Made by a program: the position numbers and the translations under genes. From JAQBGV01 sp032128395 (lineage in GTDB: Bacteria > Planctomycetota > UBA8108 > UBA1146), in assembly GCA_032128395.1 (NCBI GenBank), contig JAQBGV010000017.1, forward strand, positions 1 to 26,910: 26,910 bases of DNA. The letters are read 5' to 3'. The notes beneath the pieces are model-generated. The model ran no database searches. It was not told the DNA's origin and was given only the letters and a program-made list of their open reading frames with translations. This document shows positions 1 through 7,169 of the stretch, piece after piece (the first letter of the stretch is position 1; each line of letters opens with the position of its first letter).

Positions 1-405
1 ATCGACTTCGAAGCCGTCACCGCACTCGTGCGCTTCGCGCTCGCGGTCGAGGAGACCAGCGGCGCGGTCGAGGTCGCGTTCGTCGACGATGGGACGATCG
101 CGGAACTCCACGAACGGTTTCTCGGGATCTCCGGCCCGACCGACGTGATCACCTTTCCCCACGACGAAGCAGTCCTCCCCGAATCCGAGCGGACTCTCGG
201 CGAGATCGTCGTCTCCACCGACACCGCAGCGAGGCAAGCCCCCGAGTACGGTGCGGACCCGCTCGAGGAGGCGTATCTCTACGTCGTGCACGGGTTGCTG
301 CACCTCCTCGGGTACGACGACCACGAAGAGGATGAGGCGGAACGGATGGCGGAGCGCCAGTTGGAGATCCTGGCGGGTTGGAAGTCGCTGCCCCCCTCCC
401 GATGA
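1..405 (+). CDS. ybeY: Endoribonuclease YbeY (rRNA maturation factor), 5'-truncated by the window edge
   Basis: YbeY is a zinc-dependent single-strand endoribonuclease of the cytoplasm that acts in 16S rRNA 3'-end maturation and ribosome quality control. The family's metal site is visible near the C-terminus as HGLLHLLGYDDH, which supplies the three zinc-binding histidines, and the upstream family block reads PTDVITFP where PTDVLSFP is usual. The reading frame is open from base 1 and the residues before the GTG at 28 (IDFEAVTAL) fit the family's N-terminal helix. I therefore regard GTG 28 as internal, with the true start probably 10-15 codons upstream of the window. The TGA is at 403-405. The next gene is 97 bp downstream on the same strand. 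Identity is secure; only the 5' end is missing. Confidence 0.93.
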   Translation: MDFEAVTALVRFALAVEETSGAVEVAFVDDGTIAELHERFLGISGPTDVITFPHDEAVLPESERTLGEIVVSTDTAARQAPEYGADPLEEAYLYVVHGLLHLLGYDDHEEDEAERMAERQLEILAGWKSLPPSR

Positions 406-502
406 GCGGTCCCGGACCGGGGCGAATGACGAAGACCAGCTTGCCTTCTGACCGCGCAGCATCTCGAATGGGGTGCCACTACCACCATGAAGGGAACCCC
501 AG

Positions 503-1000
503 ATGATCCGTCCTCAGGACTTCATCGATTCGATCGCTCACGAGACCAAGGTCTGTCAGTTCCTCGCGACCAAGGTCGACCCGAAGCAGCTCGGCTACCG
601 CCCCGGCGAGAAGACCCGGAGCACCATCGAACTGATGCGCTACCTCACTTGGTGCGGGGTGGTTCCGACCGAGGCGTTGATCGGAGGCGATTGGTCCGTG
701 GCCGGGAGGTACCGTGAAGATGCGAGCGAGATGCCGCTGGAGGATTTTTCGGCCCGCATGGACTCGCAACTCTCCCGGGTTCGTGAACTGATCGAGGGGG
801 TCCCAGAAGCGGAGTTTCTCACGCGGGAGGCGCCGCTGCCGTGGGGAACGTCGACGATCCTCGGCAAGGGACTGGTCGATACTGCGCTCAAGTTCGTGTC
901 AGCCTATCGCCTGCAGCTCTTTCAGAACATCAAGTGCTGTGGTGCGAAGGACCTGAGCTCGTCCGAAGCGTGGATGGGGATGGATACGCAGCCGGTGTGA
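503..1000 (+). CDS. DinB-like four-helix protein (DUF1569/DinB superfamily type)
   Basis: This 165-residue soluble protein has no signal peptide. The pattern of long amphipathic helices and the blocks YRPGEKTRSTIELMRYL near residues 32-48 and an AYRLQLF block near 133-139 resemble the DinB superfamily, whose members are four-helix bundles often binding a divalent metal or acting in thiol-dependent chemistry. The specific reaction is unknown. The usual histidine triad is not obvious, so metal binding is uncertain. ATG 503 is preceded by AAGGGA at a reasonable distance, which is better than the out-of-frame ATG at 487. Its stop overlaps the GTG start of the following kinase-like gene (GTGA at 997-1000), so the two are probably cotranslated. 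The family call rests on remembered pattern similarity. Confidence 0.65.
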   Translation: MIRPQDFIDSIAHETKVCQFLATKVDPKQLGYRPGEKTRSTIELMRYLTWCGVVPTEALIGGDWSVAGRYREDASEMPLEDFSARMDSQLSRVRELIEGVPEAEFLTREAPLPWGTSTILGKGLVDTALKFVSAYRLQLFQNIKCCGAKDLSSSEAWMGMDTQPV

Positions 1001-2328
1001 GCGACGCATCACGCTCGATCCCGAGTGCCGAGTTTCCGCTCCCGGACACCCGCCTTCCCGCGTTCGAGCCACTGCTTCGGGGATCTCTCTGGAGCGAGTG
1101 GGTGGCGCAGGGGCGGGTGTTCTCGGTCGACAACCTCCGCGGATCGGTCGGGTACCTTCGGCTGAAGCCGGATACATCGTGTCGCCTCACGGTGATCGCG
1201 ACCTCCGACGGAAAGGGGGAGCGTCCCCCGCGAGGGTTCCTCCTTCACCTCTATCCCGATGCCGACCGCGCGCGGACCGCGTACGACAAGGTCAGCAAAC
1301 GCGAGTCGGTCATCGGCGAGGACGGCCTCGAACCGTTCCTGTCTCTCGACCCCCCGGTGGTCGCTGCACCGTTCCCGAACGATCCCGAGCTTCCCTCCCT
1401 GCGCCACGTCTACGACCCCACTCGATTCCGCCGGGCCCTCTCGATGACCCGGCCGCCCACGCACCCCGCGGAAGAGTGGCGGCTGCAGAAGCGTCATCTG
1501 CGGACCGAGCTGCTCGCGTACAAGCCGGGGCGGAGGGCGGTCTTCCGGGTGCGCGCCGGCGTCCGGCACAAGTCGCGCGACGAAAAGCTCCGTCTTTTCT
1601 GGCACGTGCAGGCCGGAAGACCGGAGACCGCGGGCGATCACGAGAGGATCGGTCGCGAGATCCACGCCGCGGTCGGAGAAAGCCGCGACTGGCGGGTGCC
1701 GGCTCCCTGGGGATTCCTCCCCGAGCGCTCGTGGAGCAGCACGGAGTGGGTACAGGGCGCGCATCTCGGGGACGACCTCGAGCACCACCGGCGGGTGGGA
1801 GCTGCGCTCGCGGAGTTGCACGGGCTGTCGGTCGAGCTCCCCCCGGTCCCCACCGTCGAGTTCGCGGAGGACTCTCTCGCGTCCTTGGCGTCCGATCTGG
1901 CGGCACTCCTTCCACCTGAAGAGGCGAGGGTGCGCGAGCTCGCGCGACGTCTCGCCGTGGTGGGAGCCGGGTGGGGGGACGCGCCCCGCAGCGTCGTCCA
2001 CGGAGACTTTCACCGAGATCAGGTCGTCATGGAGGACGAGCGCGTCGTCCTCGTCGACTTCGACCGGGGTGGCGTCGGCCTGCCCGCCCTCGATCTCGGA
2101 GCCTTCCTCGCCAGCCGTTTCGAGCAGCAGCGAGACGAGCAGGAGGACGCGGCGCTCCTCGACGGATACGCAGCGGTGCGACCGCACGGAGAGCTGGCGG
2201 ACATCGCCCGAGCGACCGCACTCCAGCTCTTTCGCAGGTCCCCGTTCCCCTTCCGCACCCTGCGTCCCGACTGGCCGACGGAGACGGCGCGGCTCCTCGA
2301 GCGGGTGGAGAGACTCCTCGCGCTGTGA
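997..2328 (+). CDS. Aminoglycoside phosphotransferase-fold (APH/ChoK-like) kinase, 443 aa
   Basis: The C-terminal half carries the phosphotransferase catalytic loop HGDFHRDQ (Brenner-type motif, with Q where N is usual), followed by the metal-binding LVDFDRGGVG and LDLGAF. APH-fold enzymes phosphorylate small molecules such as aminoglycosides, choline, ethanolamine or sugars; the substrate here cannot be read from sequence. The N-terminal half (YLRLKPDTSCRL, ELLAYKPGRRAVFRV) looks like duplicated N-lobe strands, making it longer than a standard 260-300 residue APH protein. The frame is open back to 841 inside the DinB gene, but GTG 997 overlapping the upstream TGA (GTGA) is the likely start because it gives normal translational coupling. 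Substitution of Gln for the loop Asn also occurs in an HGDFYPDQ-like subgroup, so the enzyme is not necessarily inactive. Confidence 0.72.
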   Translation: MSDASRSIPSAEFPLPDTRLPAFEPLLRGSLWSEWVAQGRVFSVDNLRGSVGYLRLKPDTSCRLTVIATSDGKGERPPRGFLLHLYPDADRARTAYDKVSKRESVIGEDGLEPFLSLDPPVVAAPFPNDPELPSLRHVYDPTRFRRALSMTRPPTHPAEEWRLQKRHLRTELLAYKPGRRAVFRVRAGVRHKSRDEKLRLFWHVQAGRPETAGDHERIGREIHAAVGESRDWRVPAPWGFLPERSWSSTEWVQGAHLGDDLEHHRRVGAALAELHGLSVELPPVPTVEFAEDSLASLASDLAALLPPEEARVRELARRLAVVGAGWGDAPRSVVHGDFHRDQVVMEDERVVLVDFDRGGVGLPALDLGAFLASRFEQQRDEQEDAALLDGYAAVRPHGELADIARATALQLFRRSPFPFRTLRPDWPTETARLLERVERLLAL

Positions 2329-2413
2329 GGATACGAATACAATGTGCCACCGAGTCGACTCGTCGCCGAGCGAGTCACCTCCGTGACCTCAGCGACGAGG
2401 GAATTGGTTTCCG

Positions 2414-3547
2414 ATGATCCCAGCCTCGTACTTCGTCAACGCTCTCCGCGCCCGCGGTTTCGGGCTCTTCTGCGGTGTCCCCTGCTCCTACCTGACCCCG
2501 CTGATCAACACTGTGATCACCGCGCAGGGGATCGACTACATCGGGGCCGCGAACGAGGGGGACGCGGTCGCGATCGCGGCCGGCGCGGAAATCGGCGGAG
2601 TGCGGGGGGTGGTTCTCTTCCAGAATTCAGGGCTCGGGAACGCGGTGAACCCCTTCACCTCGCTCACGGAGACCTTTCGCCTCCCCGTGCTAGTTCTTGC
2701 GACGTGGCGAGGGCAGCCAGGTCAACCCGCCGACGAGCCGCAGCACGAACGCATGGGGCAGATCACCCCCGAGTTGTTCGAGTTGATGGGAATCCCGACC
2801 GGGCACCTCCCCGAGGATCCTACCGACCTTCCGGCGCTCCTCGATCGCGCGGATGCGCATCTCCAGAGCGCACGGACCCCGTTCGCGATCATCATCTCGA
2901 AGGGGGCGATCTCCGGGGACGCGAAAATGCTGCCTCATCCCCGTACGCCGCTCCCCGCCGCTGCCACGATCCCGGGTAGCCTTCCGACGTCACTCGATCT
3001 CGACCCGGTGCTCGACGTCGTTCAGGAGACGACCGCGGACGACGCCGTCATCGCGACCACCGGCTTCACCGGAAGGTCGCTGTACGCCCGGGGCGACCGG
3101 GACAACCAGTTCTACATGGTCGGTTCGATGGGGTGCGCCTCGAGTTTCGGCTTCGGCTTGGCGCGAGTGCGCCCCGAGCGGCGCGTGGTGGTTCTCGACG
3201 GCGATGGTGCGATGCTGATGCGCCTCAGCGCTTCGACCACGATCGGCTTCGAAGCGCCGCCGAACTTGGTCCATGTGCTTCTCGACAACGAGGTGCACGA
3301 TTCGACCGGCTCGCAGGCGACCGTCTCCCCGGCGATCGACTTCGCCTCGATCGCACGCGCCTGCGGCTACCGCCGGGTCCTTCGGATCGATGACTTGGAC
3401 GAACTCCGCGCTGCGCTCGCCGACCGGAGTGAAGGGCTCACGTTTATCCACGTGCGTACTGCCCCGCGTGCCGATCGGAAGCTCCCGAGGCCGACGATCA
3501 CCCCGCCGGAGGTCGCGGAGCGGTTCGCGCGATGGATCAGAGCGTGA
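2414..3547 (+). CDS. aepY: Phosphonopyruvate decarboxylase (AepY/Ppd)
   Basis: This thiamine-diphosphate enzyme converts 3-phosphonopyruvate to phosphonoacetaldehyde and CO2, the step that drives phosphonate biosynthesis forward. At 377 residues it has the family's usual length. Visible features are the N-terminal GVPCSYL block (residues 21-27), the conserved Glu48 in AANEGD that activates the cofactor, and the ThDP/Mg motif starting at GDG (263-265) and ending in DNEVHDSTG (291-299). The short form without a central FAD-like domain and the HDSTG ending separate it from acetolactate synthase and sulfopyruvate decarboxylase, although the latter is the nearest alternative. The ATG at 2414 follows a GAGGGA about 12 bases upstream. 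It runs tail to tail into the transaminase gene, overlapping it by 11 bp. No PEP mutase gene, needed for the preceding step, lies in the window. Confidence 0.88.
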   Translation: MIPASYFVNALRARGFGLFCGVPCSYLTPLINTVITAQGIDYIGAANEGDAVAIAAGAEIGGVRGVVLFQNSGLGNAVNPFTSLTETFRLPVLVLATWRGQPGQPADEPQHERMGQITPELFELMGIPTGHLPEDPTDLPALLDRADAHLQSARTPFAIIISKGAISGDAKMLPHPRTPLPAAATIPGSLPTSLDLDPVLDVVQETTADDAVIATTGFTGRSLYARGDRDNQFYMVGSMGCASSFGFGLARVRPERRVVVLDGDGAMLMRLSASTTIGFEAPPNLVHVLLDNEVHDSTGSQATVSPAIDFASIARACGYRRVLRIDDLDELRAALADRSEGLTFIHVRTAPRADRKLPRPTITPPEVAERFARWIRA

Positions 3548-4637
3548 TCCCCAGTTCGTCGATCGTCTCCGCGACCGCGACCAAGAGCGCTTCGATGTCA
3601 CCGCGATCGATGTGCCCGACCGAACCGACCCGGAACGCGTCCGTCCCTCCGATCTTCCCCGGATAGATCGCACACCCTCGCGCCTTCAGCGCGTCGTGGA
3701 AGGCCTCGAACGAGAACGCGGGGTCGGCCGGGTCGTGAAACGTCGTGATGATCGGGCTCTGATGCGCCGAGTCGATGAGCGTGCGAAAGCCTAGACGCCG
3801 CATCCCCTCGACGAGGACCGATTGGTTCTCCTGGTAGCGACGGTTCCTCGCTGCGATCCACCCCTCCGCGGTGAGCTCCTCGAGCGCTCGGGCGAATGCG
3901 AGCATCGCGTGGGTGGGTGGGGTGAAACGAAACTGCCCATTCTTCTCGAGCCCCGCCCACTGCGCGTGGAGATCGAGAGAGATCGTCCGTGCGCGTCCCT
4001 CGCACTCGGCGAGTTTCGTGCGGCGCGCGAGCACGAATGCGAATCCGGGGACCCCCTCGAGGCACTTGTTCGATGACGAGATCAGGAAGTCTGCGCCGCA
4101 CTCCGGGAGGGAGATCGGAATCCCTCCGAACGAGCTCATCGCATCGACCAAGAACGTCTTCCCAGCCGCTCGCACCTCGGCGCCGATCTCCGTGAGCGGG
4201 TTCAGGATCCCGGTCGTGGTTTCGCAGTGGACGAGAGCGACGTGAGTGATCGCCGCATCGGTGGCGAGCGCCTCTCGGACTACCGAAGCGGTGGGGGGCT
4301 CGTGGACGGGAGTGCGGAGGACCTCGGTCGCGATCCCGTGCCGCTCGGCGATCGTGGCGATCCGCTCGCCGTACACCCCGTTGGCGAGGACCAGGATCTT
4401 CCCGTCCGAGGGGATTGCGCTCGAGATGACCGACTCGATCGCGTAGGTGCCGCTCCCCTGCAGGAGGACCGCTTCGTGGTCCGCGGTACCGTCCGCGAGG
4501 GCGAGCAATCCGGCGCGGATCGCCCGGACGAGCTCGATGAACTCCACCTCCCGGGAGCCGAGATCGACCAGCATCGCCTCCTTGACGGTTCGGCTGGTGG
4601 TCAGCGGCCCGGGGGTGAACAGCTTCGGTTCCGACAT
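3537..4637 (-). CDS. phnW: 2-aminoethylphosphonate:pyruvate transaminase (PhnW)
   Basis: PhnW is a class-V PLP aminotransferase that interconverts 2-aminoethylphosphonate plus pyruvate with phosphonoacetaldehyde plus alanine. The N-terminal LFTPGPLTTS (residues 6-15) is diagnostic. VDAMSSFG carries the pyridine-binding Asp165, and SSSNKCLEG carries Lys191, the expected Schiff-base lysine. At 366 residues it is full length. The frame stays open to 5318, but ATG 4637 is the start because the family begins there and AGGGA lies about 7 bases upstream. Next to phosphonopyruvate decarboxylase it most likely works in the biosynthetic direction, making 2-aminoethylphosphonate for a phosphonolipid or glycan. 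With no phosphonatase (PhnX) nearby, the catabolic role is less likely. It is divergent from the ArsI-like gene. Confidence 0.93.
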   Translation of the reverse strand: MSEPKLFTPGPLTTSRTVKEAMLVDLGSREVEFIELVRAIRAGLLALADGTADHEAVLLQGSGTYAIESVISSAIPSDGKILVLANGVYGERIATIAERHGIATEVLRTPVHEPPTASVVREALATDAAITHVALVHCETTTGILNPLTEIGAEVRAAGKTFLVDAMSSFGGIPISLPECGADFLISSSNKCLEGVPGFAFVLARRTKLAECEGRARTISLDLHAQWAGLEKNGQFRFTPPTHAMLAFARALEELTAEGWIAARNRRYQENQSVLVEGMRRLGFRTLIDSAHQSPIITTFHDPADPAFSFEAFHDALKARGCAIYPGKIGGTDAFRVGSVGHIDRGDIEALLVAVAETIDELGITL

Positions 4638-4693
4638 ACTCGGTCCCTGACTTTCCTGACCCGACTCCCGTGCCCGTTCCGCCGGGCGCCCGC

Positions 4694-4710
4694 CGATGAT
4701 AGTCTCATCG
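4694..4710. promoter_or_regulatory. Inverted repeat in the phnW / arsI-like divergent intergenic region
   Basis: CGATGA and TCATCG form a perfect 6-bp inverted repeat around a 5-bp centre in the 99-bp region between two divergent starts, which is where an operator would be expected. The sequence matches no regulator consensus I can name, and no ArsR- or GntR-type regulator gene is in the window. A chance palindrome is possible. Confidence 0.25.
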
Positions 4711-4736
4711 TCGGACACCTGAGGAGGATTCGCCCA

Positions 4737-5201
4737 ATGGATCTGGAGAACCGACTGCACCTCGCCCTGAAGGTCAAGAACCTGGAAGCCTCGATCGAGT
4801 TCTACCGCGTCCTCTTCGACGAGGACCCGGACAAGGTGAAGCGCGGGTACGCTCGCTTCGATCTCCACTCCCCTCCCGTCGTGCTCACCTTGAACGAGGG
4901 GGCGAGGGTCCGGGCGGGGAACCGCCTCGACCACCTGGGGATCCGCGTCGATGGCTTCGAGCGGCTCGAGCAGGCACTCGGCCGCATGCGTGCGCTCGGT
5001 TGTTGGATCAAGGAGCAGCCGGACGTCGTCTGCTGCCACTCGCGCCAGAGCAAGTTCTGGGTGAAGGACCCCGACGGGATCCACTGGGAGTTCTACGTCC
5101 TCGTCGATGACATGAAGGGCGCCCCCGAGCAGGCCCCGGTGGAAGTCGCTACGGTCCACGTGTCCGGGGCGACCGACGACGACGATCCCAGCTGCTGTTA
5201 G
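4737..5201 (+). CDS. arsI: ArsI/CadI-family VOC protein (probable organoarsenical C-As lyase)
   Basis: This 154-residue protein has the vicinal-oxygen-chelate fold. ArsI is an Fe(II)-dependent dioxygenase that cleaves the carbon-arsenic bond of trivalent methyl- and aryl-arsenicals. Family features visible here are LHLALKVKNLEASIEFY at the N-terminus, the adjacent pair Cys99-Cys100 expected to bind As(III), the FWVKDPDGIHWEFY block, and a second Cys pair at the C-terminal end (153-154). His8, His66 and Glu118 sit where the family's metal ligands are expected. The frame is open upstream to 4227, but ATG 4737 follows GAGGAGGA by 8 bases and begins at the family's start. A second VOC gene lies 25 bp downstream. 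No arsR, arsM or arsenite exporter is nearby, so another thiophilic substrate is possible. Confidence 0.78.
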   Translation: MDLENRLHLALKVKNLEASIEFYRVLFDEDPDKVKRGYARFDLHSPPVVLTLNEGARVRAGNRLDHLGIRVDGFERLEQALGRMRALGCWIKEQPDVVCCHSRQSKFWVKDPDGIHWEFYVLVDDMKGAPEQAPVEVATVHVSGATDDDDPSCC

Positions 5202-5226
5202 CCGTGCCAACGAAGGGGGCAGCACG

Positions 5227-5610
5227 ATGACTCTTCGGCCGAGGGAGACCGTCATCCTCTCGGATGGACCCTCCGTTCTCGTCGCCTGGTACCGCGATGT
5301 CCTCGGTTTCGCCGTCACGCGCGAGTTCTCCGACCGCTATCAGTACTCGAACCTCGAGACCTCGACCGGGATGCGGATCGGCATCGCGAGCGCGAAGGAG
5401 ATGGGGGTCGAGCCGGGGGAGCGCCAGAACAACACCGTCGTGCTGCAGATCGAAGTCGATGACGTACGCGGGTTCTTCGATCATGTGCGGGAGCACGGGG
5501 GCGAGGTCACTTTCGGGCCGTCGTTCGACGAGAAGGACAAGTTCTGGTTCGGCGCGATCCGAGACGTGGAGGGCAACCCGATCTGGGTCGTGGACGCGCA
5601 GTGTCCCTGA
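5227..5610 (+). CDS. VOC/glyoxalase-superfamily protein, 127 aa
   Basis: A single-domain protein carrying two beta-alpha-beta-beta-beta modules of the vicinal-oxygen-chelate type: SVLVAWYRDVLGF near residues 16-28 and the second-module end IRDVEGNPIWVVD near residues 111-123. VOC proteins include glyoxalase I, dioxygenases and antibiotic-binding proteins; nothing here fixes the substrate. The usual final metal-binding Glu in the second module (NxxE) is not clear, so it may be a binding protein or use other ligands. It starts 25 bp after the ArsI-like gene with AAGGGGG just before ATG 5227, so the two almost certainly share a transcript. It ends in a convergent junction with gpmI that contains a REP-like hairpin. 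Confidence 0.75.
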   Translation: MTLRPRETVILSDGPSVLVAWYRDVLGFAVTREFSDRYQYSNLETSTGMRIGIASAKEMGVEPGERQNNTVVLQIEVDDVRGFFDHVREHGGEVTFGPSFDEKDKFWFGAIRDVEGNPIWVVDAQCP

Positions 5611-5637
5611 GACGCGAAAGCGCTGTCCAGAGAAGCT

Positions 5638-5668
5638 GGGACAGGCACCGCGGTGCCGAGCCAGTCCC
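5638..5668. repeat. REP-like palindromic element between convergent genes
   Basis: A 31-bp element flanked by GGGAC and GTCCC, enclosing the perfect 14-bp palindrome GGCACCGCGGTGCC (5644-5657) and ending GAGCCAGTCCC. The same ends occur in the two arms at 16889-17067. It occupies the 92-bp gap between the stops of the VOC gene and gpmI. The form is that of a REP or BIME unit; it could also act as a bidirectional transcription end. Confidence 0.6.
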
Positions 5669-5702
5669 CATCCTCGAGAGGGATTCCTGTTGTCTTGCGG
5701 AG

Positions 5703-7169
5703 CTACTCGCTAAAGCGAAGCAGCGGCGGCTCCATCCGCTCCGGCACCGGCAACCCCAAGGCATCGAGACAGGTCGCCGCGACGTTTGCGAGCGTTCCCT
5801 CCTTTGACACCCAGGTCGCGGTGAGTCCCGGCGCGGGGATCGCGAAGAGTGGGACCGGGCGATCGGTGTGCGACCCGTACGGCTTGCCGTCCTCGCCGAC
5901 GACCATGTCCGCGTTGCCGTGGTCCGAGGTGGCGATCACCGTCCAGCCGTGACGCGCGGCGGCCTCGACGATCTCCGCGAACGACCGATCGACCTCGGTC
6001 GCCGCGATCGTCGCCAGGTCGAGTCGCCCGAGGTGGCCGACCTGATCGAGGTTGCAGACGTTCGCGACGATGTAGCGCTCGTCGGGATCGGCGATCGTCC
6101 CGAGGATCGTCTCGGTGACCGCGTGGATCGACATCGCCGGGCAATCCCCGATCTCGTGCTCGGGGATCGAAGGGAGGCAGGTCCCCTGGCCCTCCGCACC
6201 GGCGTCGAAGCCGTTGTAGAAGAACGTGACGTGGGGGAATTTGCACTTCTCGGCGATGCGTGACGAGCGGATCCCCGCCGCCACCAGTTCCCCGGCGACG
6301 CCGTCGGTCACCTTCTCGATGGGGAAGAAGATCGCTTTCGGTGGGTTCACTCCGGCCCCGGGATCGACGATCGTGTAGACCGCTTGAGTCTCGCCGAGGA
6401 CGTCGATCACCTGGCGGACGCGGTCCGCCCGGTTGTTGGTGATGAGCACCGCTTCGCCAGCGCGGATGGTGCGCCCTCCTTCGAAGAGGGTCGGGGGGAA
6501 GTTCATCTCGCTGGAGTCCGCGACGTGCGCCTCGAGGTCGGCCATGCGGAAAGGCGGGAGATCGACTTCCCCGCGGAGTGCTCCGGTGGACTGCCGGGTG
6601 AGGTCGAGATTTCCGGCGCGATCGCAGAAGCACTTCCTCCCCTGCACGACACCGAAGGAGACGTTCGGGAGCCCGGCGGTCGCTCCGCGTAGGCCGGTGA
6701 GGAGTGCGGGGGCGCTCCCGGCGCGAGCGTCGACCCCATCGAGGACCGGGTGGACGACGATCTCGGCGACGCCCGCGTCTTGAGCGATCCGCGCCGCGTG
6801 CTCGATCGTCCGAACCAGTCCGTGGACACCGGCATCGCTGAGCAGCCCGACGAGGTGCAAGGAGCCGGAGCGGGCGATCTCGCCCCAGGCGGGGTTAGCG
6901 CCCCAGGTACCGCGCTCGAAGCCGTCGGCGAGACGACAGGTCATCGACAACACCACGCGGCCGGCGCCGAGGGTCAGGTGTCCGACCTCCGAATTGCCGA
7001 CTTGCCCCGGCTCTAGACCGACCGCGCCCTCTGCGGCCTGGAGCGTGGCGAAGCCGTGGCGCTCCATCGCTGCGAACACGTGGGGAAGGGTCTCGGCCGT
7101 GACGGCGTTCCCAGTCGGGTCGTCGGTGATTCCTGCCCCGTCGAGGACGAGGAGGAGGGCGCGCCTCAC
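5703..7169 (-). CDS. gpmI: 2,3-bisphosphoglycerate-independent phosphoglycerate mutase, divergent form
   Basis: This Mn-dependent glycolytic enzyme of the alkaline-phosphatase superfamily interconverts 3- and 2-phosphoglycerate. The phosphoryl-accepting serine is in GQVGNSEVGH (Ser60). Metal-site blocks are visible as VLDGAG at the start, NLDQVGHLGRLD, SDHGNADM and GSHTDRPVP. Several substrate-domain motifs differ from the usual form: LSDAGVHG for LSDGGVHS, HPVLDGVDA for HPFLDGRDT (the conserved Arg is Val), GRKCFCDR for GRYYAMDRD, and TNNRADRVRQ for FNFRADR. At 488 residues it is slightly shorter than the usual 505-515. The ATG at 7169 overlaps the aroA stop as ATGA, so it is translated from the pst-aroA message. 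A paralogous phosphopentomutase is excluded by the insertion-domain motifs. Confidence 0.88.
   Translation of the reverse strand: MRRALLLVLDGAGITDDPTGNAVTAETLPHVFAAMERHGFATLQAAEGAVGLEPGQVGNSEVGHLTLGAGRVVLSMTCRLADGFERGTWGANPAWGEIARSGSLHLVGLLSDAGVHGLVRTIEHAARIAQDAGVAEIVVHPVLDGVDARAGSAPALLTGLRGATAGLPNVSFGVVQGRKCFCDRAGNLDLTRQSTGALRGEVDLPPFRMADLEAHVADSSEMNFPPTLFEGGRTIRAGEAVLITNNRADRVRQVIDVLGETQAVYTIVDPGAGVNPPKAIFFPIEKVTDGVAGELVAAGIRSSRIAEKCKFPHVTFFYNGFDAGAEGQGTCLPSIPEHEIGDCPAMSIHAVTETILGTIADPDERYIVANVCNLDQVGHLGRLDLATIAATEVDRSFAEIVEAAARHGWTVIATSDHGNADMVVGEDGKPYGSHTDRPVPLFAIPAPGLTATWVSKEGTLANVAATCLDALGLPVPERMEPPLLRFSE

Noticed and set aside
407..419. Rho-independent terminator after ybeY
   Set aside because: CGGTC/GACCG is only a 5-bp stem with a 3-base loop and has no run of T after it.
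1009..2187. Open frame of 392 codons antisense to the APH-fold kinase
   Set aside because: The plus-strand frame carries HGDFHRDQ and DFD motifs; the antisense frame is Arg-rich and featureless.
2414..3547. Acetolactate synthase or sulfopyruvate decarboxylase
   Set aside because: The protein is too short for acetolactate synthase, and the PhnW neighbour with the DNEVHDSTG block favours phosphonopyruvate. Sulfopyruvate decarboxylase remains a minor alternative.
4638..5318. N-terminal extension of PhnW to 5318
   Set aside because: It would overlap both VOC genes antisense and has no similarity to PhnW; the family start is at ATG 4637 with a ribosome site.
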